Below are positions 1 through 11,760 of a stretch of DNA of 64,000 nucleotides, in pieces (positions within the stretch are counted from its first letter, which is position 1; every line of letters begins with the position of its first letter). The notes below the pieces were generated by a model. The model did no database searches. It had not been told where the DNA came from and saw nothing but the letters and a program-made list of their open reading frames with translations. The stretch comes from Lasioglossum baleicum (Eukaryota > Arthropoda > Insecta > Hymenoptera > Halictidae): positions 930,001-994,000 of the forward strand of contig NW_027469110.1 of assembly GCF_051020765.1 (NCBI RefSeq), given 5' to 3'. Made by a program: the position numbers and the translations under genes.

Positions 1-42
1 GATGCATCCTCTCGCACGTGTTTTTACTCGACCAGCCTGCGG
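1..42 (+). repeat. Monomer A, 42 bp, type copy
   Basis: The unit reads gatgcatcct, ctcgcacgtg, then five T, then a or g, then ctcgactagcctgcgg. It contains two palindromes, GATGCATC (8 bp) and CACGTG (6 bp), with centres 14 bp apart, a T5 tract and four CpGs. GC is 23 of 42. The commonest polymorphism is a/g after the T tract. Recurrent others are ctaccc for ctagcc, cctgcagg for cctgcggg, gcatcgtc for gcatcctc, gtttgtgc for gtttttgc, ccagcc for ctagcc and cacttg for cacgtg. This first copy has the ccagcc variant. Forty-two bases equal 14 codons, so every frame repeats exactly. Confidence 0.97.
16..21. other. CACGTG site in the A head (example)
   Basis: Canonical six-base E-box/G-box core (bHLH factors in animals and fungi, bHLH and bZIP in plants), present in nearly every one of about 1,340 A heads. 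Exceptions include cacttg, cacgcg, cacgag, cacatg, cacgta and the caaacgcgtttg unit. Spacing is 42 bp in A runs and 69, 93, 117 or 141 bp across clusters of 2, 3, 4 or 5 B. Presence is certain; function is not claimed. Confidence 0.9.
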
Positions 43-834
43 GATGCATCCTCTCGCACTTGTTTTTGCTCGACTAGCCTGCGGGATGCATCCTCTCGCA
101 CGTGTTTTTGCTCGACTTGCCTGCGGGATGCATCCTCTCGCACGTGTTTTTGCTCGACTAGCCTGCGGGATGCATCCTCTCGCACGTGTTTTTGCTCGAC
201 TAGCCTGCGGGATGCATCCTCTCGCACGTGTTTTTGCTCGACTAGCCTGCGGGATGCATCCTCTCGCACGTGTTTTTACTCGACTAGCCTGCGGGATGCA
301 TCCTCTCGCACGTGTTTTTACTCGACTAGCCTGCGGGATGCATCCTCTCGCACGTGTTTTTGCTCGACTAGCCTGCGGGATGCATCCTCTCGCACGTGTT
401 TTTGCTCGACTAGCCTGCGGGATGCATCCTCTCGCACGTGTTTTTACTCGACTAGCCTGCGGGATGCATCCTCTCGCACTTGTTTTTGCTCGACTAGCCT
501 GCGGGATGCATCCTCTCGCACGTGTTTTTGCTCGACTTGCCTGCGGGATGCATCCTCTCGCACGTGTTTGTGCTCGACCAGCCTGCGGGATGCATCCTCT
601 CGCACGTGTTTTTACTCGACTAGCCTGCGGGATGCATCCTCTCGCACGTGTTTTTGCTCGACTAGCCTGCGGGATGCATCCTCTCGCACGTGTTTTTGCT
701 CGACTAGCCTGCGGGATGCATCCTCTCGCACGTGTTTTTACTCGACTAGCCTGCGGGATGCATCCTCTCGCACGTGTTTTTACTCGACTACCCTGCGGGA
801 TGCATCCTCTCGCACGTGTTTTTGCTCGACTAGC

Positions 835-858
835 CATGCGCATCCCAAAAAACCTGCG
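835..858 (+). repeat. Monomer B, 24 bp, type copy (a subtype)
   Basis: B starts catgcgcatccc, has a six-base core and ends cctgcg. Three core subtypes exist: a (aaaaaa, this copy), c (acaaaa) and t (ataaaa). The last B in each cluster is trimmed by 3 bp, ending at cct before the next A head. Each B-B joint creates the 12-bp palindrome TGCGCATGCGCA unless mutated (tatg, cacatg, gaatg, cacgcg forms occur). The B start resembles the A tail (ctgcg, atg, catcc in the same order), so I infer that B arose from the A tail. Confidence 0.95.
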
Positions 859-1749
859 CATGCGCATCCCAAAAAACCTGCGCATGCGCATCCCAAAAAA
901 CCTGCGCATGCGCATCCCACAAAACCTGCGTATGCGCATCCCACAAAACCTCGCACGTGTTTTTACTCGACTAGCCTGCGGGATGCATCCTCTCGCACGT
1001 GTTTTTACTCGACTAGCCTGCGGGATGCATCCTCTCGCACGTGTTTTTGCTCGACTAGCCATGCGCATCCCAAAAAACCTGCACATGCGCATCCCAAAAA
1101 ACCTGCGCATGCGCATCCCACAAAACCTGCGCATGCGCATCCCACAAAACCTCGCACGTGTTTTTACTCGACTAGCCTGCGGGATGCATCCTCTCGCACG
1201 TGTTTTTGCTCGGCTAGCCTGCGGGATGCATCCTCTCGCACGTGTTTTTGCTCGACTAGGCATGCGCATCCCAAAAAACCTGCGTATGCGCATCCCAAAA
1301 AACCTGCGCATGCGCATCCCACAAAACCTCGCACGTGTTTTTACTCGACTAGCCTGCGGGATGCATCCTCTCGCACGTGTTTTTACTCGACTAGCCTGCG
1401 GGATGCATCCTCTCGCACGTGTTTTTACTCGACTAGCCTGCGGGATGCATCCTCTCGCACGTGTTTTTGCTCGACTAGCCATGCGCATCCCAAAAAACCT
1501 GCACATGCGCATCCCAAAAAACCTGCGCATGCGCATCCCACAAAACCTGCGCATGCGCATCCCACAAAACCTCGCACGTGTTTTTACTCGACTAGCCTGC
1601 GGGATGCATCCTCTCGCACGTGTTTTTGCTCGGCTAGCCTGCGGGATGCATCCTCTCGCACGTGTTTTTGCTCGACTAGCCATGCGCATCCCAAAAAACC
1701 TGCGTATGCGCATCCCAAAAAACCTGCGCATGCGCATCCCACAAAGCCT
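835..1749 (+). repeat. B clusters 1-5, 201-bp module
   Basis: B clusters lie at 835-951 (5 units, aaacc), 1060-1152 (aacc), 1261-1329 (aac), 1480-1572 (aacc) and 1681-1749 (aac). Clusters 1060 and 1261 start 201 bp apart, as do 1480 and 1681, so a two-cluster module is repeated at 420 bp, that is ten A lengths. The second B of 1060 and 1480 is the cacatg form. The first three clusters recur at 31672, 31897 and 32098 with one constant offset of 30,837 bp. Cluster 1261 follows tagg rather than tagc. Confidence 0.92.
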
Positions 1750-4620
1750 CGCACGTGTTTTTACTCGACTAGCCTGCGGGATGCATCCTCTCGCACGTGT
1801 TTTTACTCGACTAGCCTGCGGGATGCATCCTCTCGCACGTGTTTTTACTCGACTAGCCTGCGGGATGCATCCTCTCGCACGTGTTTTTACTCGACTACCC
1901 TGCGGGATGCATCCTCTCGCACGTGTTTTGCTCGACTAGCCATGCGCATCCCATAAAACCTGCGCATGCGCATCCCACAAAACCTGCGCATGCGCATCCC
2001 ACAAAACCTCGCACGTGTTTTTACTCGACTAGCCTGCGGGATGCATCCTCTCGCACGTGTTTTTACACGACTAGCCTGCAGGATGCATCCTCTCGCACGT
2101 GTTTTTACTCGACTAGCCTGCGGGATGCATCCTCTCGCACGTGTTTTTGCTCGACTAGCCTGCGGGATGCATCCTCTCGCACGTGTTTTTGCTCGACTAG
2201 CCTGCGGGATGCATCCTCTCGCACGTGTTTTTGCTCGACTAGCCATGCGCATCCCAAAAAACCTGCGCATGCGCATCCCAAAAAATCTGCGCATGCGCAT
2301 CCCACAAAACCTGCGCATGCGCATCCCACAAAACCTCGCACGTGTTTGTGCTCGACTAGCCTGCGGGATGCATCCTTTCGCACGTGTTTTTACTCGACTC
2401 GCCTGCGGGATGCATCCTCTCGCACGTGTTTTTGCTCGACTAGCCTGCGGGATGGATCCTCTCGCACGTGTTTTTGCTCGACTAGCCATGCGCATCCCAA
2501 AAAACCTGCGCATGCGCATCCCAAAAAATCTGCGCATGCGCATCCCACAAAACCTGCGCATGCGCATCCCACAAAACCTCGCACGTGTTTGTGCTCGACT
2601 AGCCTGCGGGATGCATCCTTTCGCACGTGTTTTTACTCGACTAGCCTGCGGGATGCATCCTCTCGCACGTGTTTTTGCTCGACTAGCCTGCGGGATGCAT
2701 CCTCTCGCACGTGTTTGTGCTCGACTAGCCTGCGGGATGCATCCTCTCGCACGTGTTTTTACTCGACAAGCCTGCGGGAAGCATCCTCTCGCACGTGTTT
2801 TTACTCGACTACCCTGCGGGATGCATACTCTCGCACGTGTTTTTGCTCGACTAGCCATGCGCATCCCATAAAACCTGCGCATGCGCATCCCACAAAACCT
2901 GCGTATGCGCATCCCACAAAACCTGCGTATGCGCATCCCACAAAACCTCGCACGTGTTTTTACTCGACTAGCCTGCGGGATGCATCCTCTCGCACGCGTT
3001 TTTACTCGACTAGCCTGCGGGAAGCATCCTCTCGCACGTGTTTTTACTCGACTAGCCTGCGGGATGCATCCTCTCGCACGTGTTTTTGCTCGACTAGCCT
3101 GCGGGACGCATCCTCTCGCACGTGTTTTTACTCGACTAGCCTGCAGGATGCATCCTCTCGCACGTGTTTTTACTCGACTAGCCTGCGGGATGCATCCTCT
3201 CGCACGTGTTTTTACTCGACTAGCCTGCGGGATGCATACTCTCGCACGTGTTTTTGCTCGACTAGCCTGCGGGATGCATTCTCTCGCACGTGTTTTTGCT
3301 CGACTAGCCTGCGGGATGCATCCTCTCGCACGTGTTTTTACTCGACTACCCTGCGGGATGCATCCTCTCGCACGTGTTTTTACTCGACTACCCTGCGGGA
3401 TGCATCCTCTCGCACGTGTTTTTGCTCGACTAGCCATGCGCATCCCATAAAACCTGCGCATGCGCATCCCACAAAACCTGCGCATGCGCATCCCACAAAA
3501 CCTCGCACGTGTTTTTACTCGACTGGCCTGCGGGAAGCATCCTCTCGCACGTGTTTTTTCTCGACTAGCCTGCGGGATGCATCCTCTCGCACGTGTTTTT
3601 ACTCGACTAGCCTGCGGGATGCATCCTCTCGCACGTGTTTGTGCTCGACTAGCCTGCGGGATGCATCCTCTCGCACGTGTTTTTACTCGACTAGCCTGCG
3701 GGATGCATCCTCTCGCACGTGTTTTTGCTCGACTAGCCTGCGGGATGCATCCTCTCGCACGTGTTTTTACTCGACTAGCCTGCGGAATGCATCCTCTCGC
3801 ACGTGTTTTTGCTCGACTAGCCTGCGGGATGCATCCTCTAGCACGTGTTTTTGCTCGACTAGCCTGCGGGATGCATCCTCTCGCACGTGTTTTTACGCGA
3901 CTAGCCTGCGGGATGCATCCTCTCACACGTGTTTTTACTCGACTACCCTGCGGGATGCATCCTCTCGCACGTGTTTTTGCTCGACTAGCCATGCGCATCC
4001 CAAAAAACCTGCGCATGCCCATCCCACAAAACATGCCTATGCGCATCCCACATAACCTCGCACGTGTTTTTACTCGACTAGCCTACGGGATGCATCCTCT
4101 CGCACGTATTTTTACTCGACTAGCCTGCGGGATGCATCCTCTCGCACGTGTTTTTACTCGACTACCCTGCGGGATGCATCCTCTCGCACGTGTTTTTGCT
4201 CGACTAGCCATGCGCATCCCATAAAACCTGCGCATGCGCATCCCACAAAACCTGCGCATGCGCATCCCACAAAACCTCGCACGTGTTTTTACTCGACTAG
4301 CCTGCGGGATGCATCCTCTCGCACGTGTTTTTACTCGACTAGCCTGCGGGATGCATCCTCTCGCACGTGTTTTTACTCGACTAGCCTGCGGGATGCATCC
4401 TCTCGCACGTGTTTTTGCTCGGCTAGCCAGCGGGATGCATCCTCTCGCACGAGTTTTTGCTCGACTAGCCATGCGCATCCCAAAAAACCTGCGCATGCGC
4501 ATCCCACAAAACCTGCGCATGCGCATCCCACAAAACCTCGCACGTGTTTGTGCTCGACTAGCCTGCGGGATGCATCCTTTCGCACGTGTTTTTACTCGAC
4601 TAGCCTGCGGGATGCATCCT
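1750..4620 (+). repeat. Mixed A/B block, clusters 6-13
   Basis: B clusters: 1941-2009 (tcc), 2244-2336 (aacc), 2487-2579 (aacc), 2856-2948 (tccc, last two tatg), 3435-3503 (tcc), 3990-4058 (acc, with catgccc and cctatg forms), 4209-4277 (tcc), 4470-4538 (acc). The trio 2244/2487/2856 reappears at 21398/21641/22010 with a constant offset of 19,154 bp. The trio 3990/4209/4470 reappears at 29925/30143/30404. The A head before 4470 reads cacgag, so its CACGTG is lost. The segment 2949-3434 is A only, with gaagc, gacgc and cctgcagg variants in a fixed order seen again near 27.5 and 28.7 kb. Confidence 0.92.
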
Positions 4621-7000
4621 CTCGCACGTGTTTTTACTCGACTAGCCTGCGGGATGCATCCTCTCGCACGTGTTTTGCTCGACTAGCCATGCGCATCCCA
4701 TAAAACCTGCGCATGCGCATCCCACAAAACCTGCGCATGCGCATCCCACAAAACCTCGCACGTGTTTTTACTCGACTAGCCTGCGGGATGCATCCTCTCG
4801 CACGTGTTTTTACTCGACTAGCCTGCAGGATGCATCCTCTCGCACGTGTTTTTACTCGACTAGCCTGCGGGATGCTTCCTCTCGCACGTGTTTTTGCTCG
4901 ACTAGCCTGCGGGATGCATCCTCTCGCACGTGTTTTTGCTCGACTAGGCATGCGCATCCCAAAAAACCTGCGCATGCGCATCCCAAAAAACCTGCGCATG
5001 CGCATCCCACAAAACCTGCGCATGCGCATCCCACAAAACCTCGCACGTGTTTTTACTCGACTAGCCTGCGGGATGCATCCTCTCGCACGTGTTTTTACTC
5101 GACTAGCCTGCGGGATGCATCCTCTCGCACGTGTTTTTGCTCGGCTAGCCAGCGGGATGCATCCTCTCGCACGTGTTTTTGCTCGACTAGCCATGCGCAT
5201 CCCAAAAAACCTGCGCATGCGCATCCCACAAAACCTGCGCATGCGCATCCCACAAAACCTCGCACGTGTTTGTGCTCGACTAGCCTGCGGGATGCATCCT
5301 TTCGCACGTGTTTTTACTCGACTAGCCTGCGGGATGCATCCTCTCGCACGTGTTTTTGCTCGACTAGCCTGCGGGATGCATCCTCTCGCACGTGTTTGTG
5401 CTCGACTAGCCTGCGGGATGCATCCTCTCGCACGTGTTTTTACTCGACTAGCCTGCGGGATGCATCCTCTCGCACGTGTTTTTGCTCGACTAGCATGCGG
5501 GATGCATCCTCTCGCACGTGTTTTTACTCGACTAGCCTGCGGGATGCATCCTCTCGCACGTGTTTTGCTCGACTAGCCATGCGCATCCCATAAAACCTGC
5601 GCATGCGCATCCCACAAAACCTGCGCATGCGCATCCCACAAAACCTCGCACGTGTTTTTACTCGACTAGCCTGCGGGATGCATCCTCTCGCACGTGTTTT
5701 TACTCGACTAGCCTGCAGGATGCATCCTCTCGCACGTGTTTTTACTCGACTAGCCTGCGGGATGCATCCTCTCGCACGTGTTTTTGCTCGACTAGGCATG
5801 CGCATCCCAAAAAACCTGCGCATGCGCATCCCAAAAAACCTGCGCATGCGCATCCCACAAAACCTGCGCATGCGCATCCCACAAAACCTCGCACGTGTTT
5901 TTACTCGACTAGCCTGCGGGATGCATCCTCTCGCACGTGTTTTTACTCGACTAGCCTGCGGGATGCATCGTCTCGCACGTGTTTTTACTCGACTAGCCTG
6001 CGGGATGCATCCTCTCGCACGTGTTTTTGCTCGACTAGCCATGCGCATCCCAAAAAACCTGCGCATGCGCATCCCACAAAACCTCGCACGTGTTTGTGCT
6101 CGACTAGCCTGCGGGATGCATCCTTTCGCACGTGTTTTTACTCGACTAGCCTGCGGGATGCATCCTCTCGCACGTGTTTTTGCTCGACTAGCCTGCGGGA
6201 TGCATCCTCTCGCACGTGTTTGTGCTCGACTAGCCTGCGGGATGCATCCTCTCGCACGTGTTTTTACTCGACTAGCCTGCGGGATGCATCCTCTCGCACG
6301 TGTTTTTGCTCGACTAGCCTGCGGGATGCATCCTCTCGCACGTGTTTTTACTCGACTAGCCTGCGGGATGCATCCTCTCGCACGTGTTTTGCTCGACTAG
6401 CCATGCGCATCCCATAAAACCTGCGCATGCGCATCCCACAAAACCTGCGCATGCGCATCCCACAAAACCTCGCACGTGTTTTTACTCGACTAGCGTGCGG
6501 GATGCATCCTCTCGCACGTGTTTTTACTCGACTAGCCTGCAGGATGCATCCTCTCGCACGTGTTTTTACTCGACTAGCCTGCGGGATGCATCCTCTCGCA
6601 CGTGTTTTTGCTCGACTAGGCATGCGCATCCCAAAAAACCTGCGCATGCGCATCCCAAAAAACCTGCGCATGCGCATCCCACAAAACCTGCGCATGCGCA
6701 TCCCACAAAACCTCGCACGTGTTTTTACTCGACTAGCCTGCGGGATGCATCCTCTCGCACGTGTTTTTACTCGACTAGCCTGCGGGATGCATCGTCTCGC
6801 ACGTGTTTTTACTCGACTAGCCTGCGGGATGCATCCTCTCGCACGTGTTTTTGCTCGACTAGCCATGCGCATCCCAAAAAACCTGCGCATGCGCATCCCA
6901 CAAAACCTCGCACGTGTTTGTGCTCGACTAGCCTGCGGGATGCATCCTTTCGCACGTGTTTTTACTCGACTAGCCTGCGGGATGCATCCTCTCGCACGTG
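4621..7000 (+). repeat. Triplicated higher-order repeat, 890/824 bp
   Basis: Three tandem copies each begin with a four-T A head and a tcc cluster, followed by aacc and then acc or ac. Clusters: 4688-4756 tcc, 4949-5041 aacc, 5192-5260 acc; 5578-5646 tcc, 5797-5889 aacc, 6040-6084 ac; 6402-6470 tcc, 6621-6713 aacc, 6864-6908 ac. Copy starts are 890 and then 824 bp apart. The aacc clusters all follow tagg. Each third cluster is followed by gtttgtgctcg and then gcatcctttc, a linked pair that marks this module elsewhere too. The third copy stops matching near 7,001, where the head reads cgtgattttg. Confidence 0.9.
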
Positions 7001-8650
7001 ATTTTGCTCGACTAGCCTGCGGGATGCATCCTCTCGCACGTGTTTTTACTCGACTAGCCGGCGGGATGCATCCTCTCGCACGTGTTTTTGCTCGACTAGC
7101 CTGCGGGATGCATCCTCTCGCACGTGTTTTTGCTCGACTAGCCTGCGGGATGCAACCTCTCGCACGTGTTTTTACTCGACTAGCCTGCGGGATGCATCCT
7201 CTCGCACTTGTTTTTGCTCGACTAGCCTGCGGGATGCATCCTCTCGCACGTGTTTTTGCTAGACTTGCCTGCGGGGTGCATCCTCTCGCACGTGTTTGTG
7301 CTCGACCAGCCTGCGGGATGCATCCTCTCGCACGTGTTTTTACTCGACTAGCCTGCGGGATGCATCCTCTCGCACGTGTTTTTGCTCGACTAGCCTGCGG
7401 GATGCATCCTCTCGCACGTGTTTTTGCTCGACTAGCCTGCGGGATGCATCCTCTCGCACGTGTTTTTACTCGACTACCCTGCGGGATGCATCCTCTCGCA
7501 CGTGTTTTTTCTCGACTAGCCATGCGCATCCCAAAAAACCTGCGCATGCGCATCCCAAAAAACCTGCGCATGCGCATCCCACAAAACCTGCGTATGCGCA
7601 TCCCACAAAACCTCGCACGTGTTTTTACTCGACTAGCCTGCGGGATGCATCCTCTCGCACGTGTTTTTACTCGACTAGCCTGCGGGATGCATCCTCTCGC
7701 ACGTGTTTTTGCTCGACTAGCCATGCGCATCCCAAAAAACCTGCACATGCGCATCCCAAAAAACCTGCGCATGCGCATCCCACAAAACCTGCGCATGCGC
7801 ATCCCACAAAACCTCGCACGTGTTTTTACTCGACTAGCCTGCGGGATGCATCCTCTCGCACGTGTTTTTGCTCGGCTAGCCTGCGGGATGTATCCTCTCG
7901 CACGTGTTTTTGCTCGACTAGCCATGCGCATCCCAAAAACCTGCGTATGCGCATCCCAAAAAACCTGCGCATGCGCATCCCACAAAACCTCGCACGTGTT
8001 TTTACTCGACTAGCCTGCGGGATGCATCCTCTCGCACGTGTTTTTACTCGACTAGCCTGCGGGATGCATCCTCTCGCACGTGTTTTTACTCGACTACCCT
8101 GCGGGATGCATCCTCTCGCACGTGTTTTGCTCGACTAGCCATGCGCATCCCATAAAACCTGCGCATGCGCATCCCACAAAACCTGCGCATGCGCATCCCA
8201 CAAAACCTGCGCATGCGCATCCCACAAAACCTGCGCATGCGCATCCCACAAAACCTCGCACGTGTTTTTACTCGACTAGCCTGCGGGATGCATCCTCTCG
8301 CACGTGTTTTTACTCGACTAGCCTGCGGGATGCATCCTCTCGCACGTGTTTTTGCTCGACTAGCCTGCGGGATGCATCCTCTCGCACGTGTTTTTGCTCG
8401 ACTAGCCTGCGGGATGCATCCTCTCGCACGTGTTTTTGCACGACTAGCCATGCGCATCCCAAAAAACCTGCGCATGCGCATCCCAAAAAACCTGCGCATG
8501 CGCATCCCACAAAACCTGCGCATGCGCATCCCACAAAACCTGCGCATGCGCATCCCACAATACCTCGCACGTGTTTTTACTCGACTAGCCTGCGGGATGC
8601 ATCCTCTCGCACGTGTTTTTACTCGACTAGCCTGCGGGATGCATCCTCTC
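7001..8650 (+). repeat. Mixed block, clusters 23-27
   Basis: An A run (7001-7520) precedes B clusters 7521-7613 (aacc), 7722-7814 (aacc with cacatg), 7923-7990 (aac), 8140-8256 (tcccc) and 8449-8565 (aaccc, last unit acaata). The first three are spaced exactly 201 bp. The first B of 7923 has five A where all relatives have six, which shifts frame by one. The head before 7521 has six T then ctcg, and the head before 8449 reads gcacgactag. The block is repeated about 3.1 kb downstream (10.0-11.75 kb), at 14.59-15.3 kb (offset 7,069-7,070) and at 33.8-34.3 kb. Confidence 0.9.
8160..8171. other. B-B joint palindrome TGCGCATGCGCA (example)
   Basis: A perfect 12-bp palindrome formed where one B meets the next. 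In this five-B cluster it recurs every 24 bp, starting at 8160, 8184, 8208 and 8232. The window has 306 B-B joints, most with the intact form. It equals the consensus bound by the metazoan factor NRF-1. Whether any such protein meets it here is unknown. Confidence 0.85.
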
Positions 8651-10640
8651 GCACGTGTTTTTACTCGACTAGCCTGCAGGATGCATCCTCTCGCACGTGT
8701 TTTTACTCGACTAGCCTGCAGGATGCATCCTCTCGCACGTGTTTTTGCTCGACTAGCCTGCGGGATGCATCCTCTCGCACGTGTTTTTACTCGACTAGCC
8801 TGCGGGATGCATCCTCTCGCACGTGTTTTTACTCGACTAGCCTGCGGGATGCATCGTCTCGCACGTGTTTTTACTCGACTAGCCTGCGGGATGCATCCTC
8901 TCGCACGTGTTTTTGCTCGACTAGCCATGCGCATCCCAAAAAACCTGCGCATGCGCATCCCACAAAACCTCGCACGTGTTTGTGCTCGACTAGCCTGCGG
9001 GATGCATCCTTTCGCACGTGTTTTTACTCGACTAGCCTGCGGGATGCATCCTCTCGCACGTGTTTTTGCTCGACTAGCCTGCGGGATGCATCCTCTCGCA
9101 CGTGTTTTTACTCGACTAGCCTGCGGGATGCATCCTCTCGCACGTGTTTTTGCTCGACTAGCCTGCGGGATGCATCCTCTCGCACGTGTTTTTGCTCGAC
9201 TAGCCTGCGGGATGCAACCTCTCGCACGTGTTTTTACTCGACTAGCCTGCGGGATGCATCCTCTCGCACTTGTTTTTGCTCGACTAGCCTGCGGGATGCA
9301 TCCTCTCGCACGTGTTTTTGCTAGACTTGCCTGCGGGGTGCATCCTCTCGCACGTGTTTGTGCTCGACCAGCCTGCGGGATGCATCCTCTCGCACGTGTT
9401 TTTACTCGACTAGCCTGCGGGATGCATCCTCTCGCACGTGTTTTTGCTCGACTAGCCTGCGGGATGCATCCTCTCGCACGTGTTTTTGCTCGACTAGCCT
9501 GCGGGATGCATCCTCTCGCACGTGTTTTTGCTAGACTTGCCTGCGGGGTGCATCCTCTCGCACGTGTTTGTGCTCGACCAGCCTGCGGGATGCATCCTCT
9601 CGCACGTGTTTTTACTCGACTAGCCTGCGGGATGCATCCTCTCGCACGTGTTTTTGCTCGACTAGCCTGCGGGATGCATCCTCTCGCACGTGTTTTTGCT
9701 CGACTAGCCTGCGGGATGCATCCTCTCGCACGTGTTTTTACTCGACTAGCCTGCAGGATGCATCCTCTCGCACGTGTTTTTACTCGACTAGCCTGCGGGA
9801 TGCATCCTCTCGCACGTGTTTTTGCTCGACTAGCCTGCGGGATGCATCCTCTCGCACGTGTTTTTACTCGACTAGCCTGCGGGATGCATCCTCTCGCACG
9901 TGTTTTTACTCGACTAGCCTGCGGGATGCATCGTCTCGCACGTGTTTTTACTCGACTAGCCTGCGGGATGCATCCTCTCGCACGTGTTTTTGCTCGACTA
10001 GCCATGCGCATCCCAAAAAACCTGCGCATGCGCATCCCACAAAACCTCGCACGTGTTTGTGCTCGACTAGCCTGCGGGATGCATCCTTTCGCACGTGTTT
10101 TTACTCGACTAGCCTGCGGGATGCATCCTCTCGCACGTGTTTTTGCTCGACTAGCCTGCGGGATGCATCCTCTCGCACGTGTTTTTACTCGACTAGCCTG
10201 CGGGATGCATCCTCTCGCACGTGTTTTTGCTCGACTAGCCTGCGGGATGCATCCTCTCGCACGTGTTTTTGCTCGACTAGCCTGCGGGATGCAACCTCTC
10301 GCACGTGTTTTTACTCGACTAGCCTGCGGGATGCATCCTCTCGCACTTGTTTTTGCTCGACTAGCCTGCGGGATGCATCCTCTCGCACGTGTTTTTGCTA
10401 GACTTGCCTGCGGGGTGCATCCTCTCGCACGTGTTTGTGCTCGACCAGCCTGCGGGATGCATCCTCTCGCACGTGTTTTTACTCGACTAGCCTGCGGGAT
10501 GCATCCTCTCGCACGTGTTTTTGCTCGACTAGCCTGCGGGATGCATCCTCTCGCACGTGTTTTTGCTCGACTAGCCTGCGGGATGCATCCTCTCGCACGT
10601 GTTTTTACTCGACTACCCTGCGGGATGCATCCTCTCGCAC
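8651..10640 (+). repeat. 1,077-bp tandem pair
   Basis: Only two B clusters occur, 8926-8970 and 10003-10047 (both ac), exactly 1,077 bp apart. Between and around them A units carry the same ordered variants: cctgcagg, gcatcgtc, gtttgtg plus ctttc, gcaacc, cacttg, then gctagacttgcctgc with ggggtgc. One visible difference is cctgcagg near 8,719 against cctgcggg near 9,795. The long A-only part (8971-10002) holds nothing but A units. Confidence 0.88.
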
Positions 10641-11760
10641 GTGTTTTTTCTCGACTAGCCATGCGCATCCCAAAAAACCTGCGCATGCGCATCCCACAAA
10701 ACCTCGCACGTGTTTTTACTCGACTAGCCTGCGGGATGCATCCTCTCGCACGTGTTTTTACTCGACTAGCCTGCGGGATGCATCCTCTCGCACGTGTTTT
10801 TGCTCGACTAGCCATGCGCATCCCAAAAAACCTGCACATGCGCATCCCAAAAAACCTGCGCATGCGCATCCCACAAAACCTGCGCATGCGCATCCCACAA
10901 AACCTCGCACGTGTTTTTACTCGACTAGCCTGCGGGATGCATCCTCTCGCACGTGTTTTTGCTCGGCTAGCCTGCGGGATGTATCCTCTCGCACGTGTTT
11001 TTGCTCGACTAGCCATGCGCATCCCAAAAAACCTGCGTATGCGCATCCCAAAAAACCTGCGCATGCGCATCCCACAAAACCTCGCACGTGTTTTTACTCG
11101 ACTACCCTGCGGGATGCATCCTCTCGCACGTGTTTTTACTCGACTAGCCTGCGGGATGCATCCTCTCGCACGTGTTTTTACTCGACTACCCTGCGGGATG
11201 CATCCTCTCGCACGTGTTTTGCTCGACTAGCCATGCGCATCCCATAAAACCTGCGCATGCGCATCCCACAAAACCTGCGCATGCGCATCCCACAAAACCT
11301 GCGCATGCGCATCCCACAAAACCTGCGCATGCGCATCCCACAAAACCTCGCACGTGTTTTTACTCGACTAGCCTGCGGGATGCATCCTCTCGCACGTGTT
11401 TTTACTCGACTAGCCTGCGGGATGCATCCTCTCGCACGTGTTTTTGCTCGACTAGCCTGCGGGATGCATCCTCTCGCACGTGTTTTTGCTCGACTAGCCT
11501 GCGGGATGCATCCTCTCGCACGTGTTTTTGCACGACTAGCCATGCGTATCCCAAAAAACCTGCGCATGCGCATCCCAAAAAACCTGCGCATGCGCATCCC
11601 ACAAAACCTGCGCATGCGCATCCCACAAAACCTGCGCATGCGCATCCCACAATACCTCGCACGTGTTTTTACTCGACTAGCCTGCGGGATGCATCCTCTC
11701 GCACGTGTTTTTACTCGACTAGCCTGCGGGATGCATCCTCTCGCACGTGTTTTTACTCGA
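10641..11760 (+). repeat. Second copy of the 7.5-8.65 kb block
   Basis: B clusters: 10660-10704 (ac), 10813-10905 (aacc), 11014-11082 (aac), 11232-11348 (tcccc), 11541-11657 (aaccc). Against 7521/7722/7923/8140/8449 the offsets are 3139, 3091, 3091, 3092 and 3092. The 48-bp step is two B units fewer in the first cluster, and the 1-bp step is the missing A at 7923. Shared oddities (six T then ctcg, gcacgactag, terminal acaata) confirm common descent. The copies part near 11,75x, where this one has cctgcgtgatgc. Confidence 0.9.

Larger units (their letters stand above)
1..834 (+). repeat. A-only segment at the left edge
   Basis: Twenty uninterrupted 42-bp units without B. Variant order (cacttg near 58 and 478, gacttgcc near 114 and 534, gtttgtgctcgacc near 567) matches runs near 7.2, 9.3, 10.35, 31.4 and 33.5 kb, so this is the left-hand variant family and not the right-hand (39-64 kb) family despite also lacking B. 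Confidence 0.93.

Noticed and set aside
7923..7990. Homopolymer length changes (A5 at 7923, extra A near 12390, six T near 44970) as biological markers
   Set aside because: Each is a singleton in a homopolymer and could be a long-read base-calling error, unlike the repeated and linked four-T and extra-c forms.
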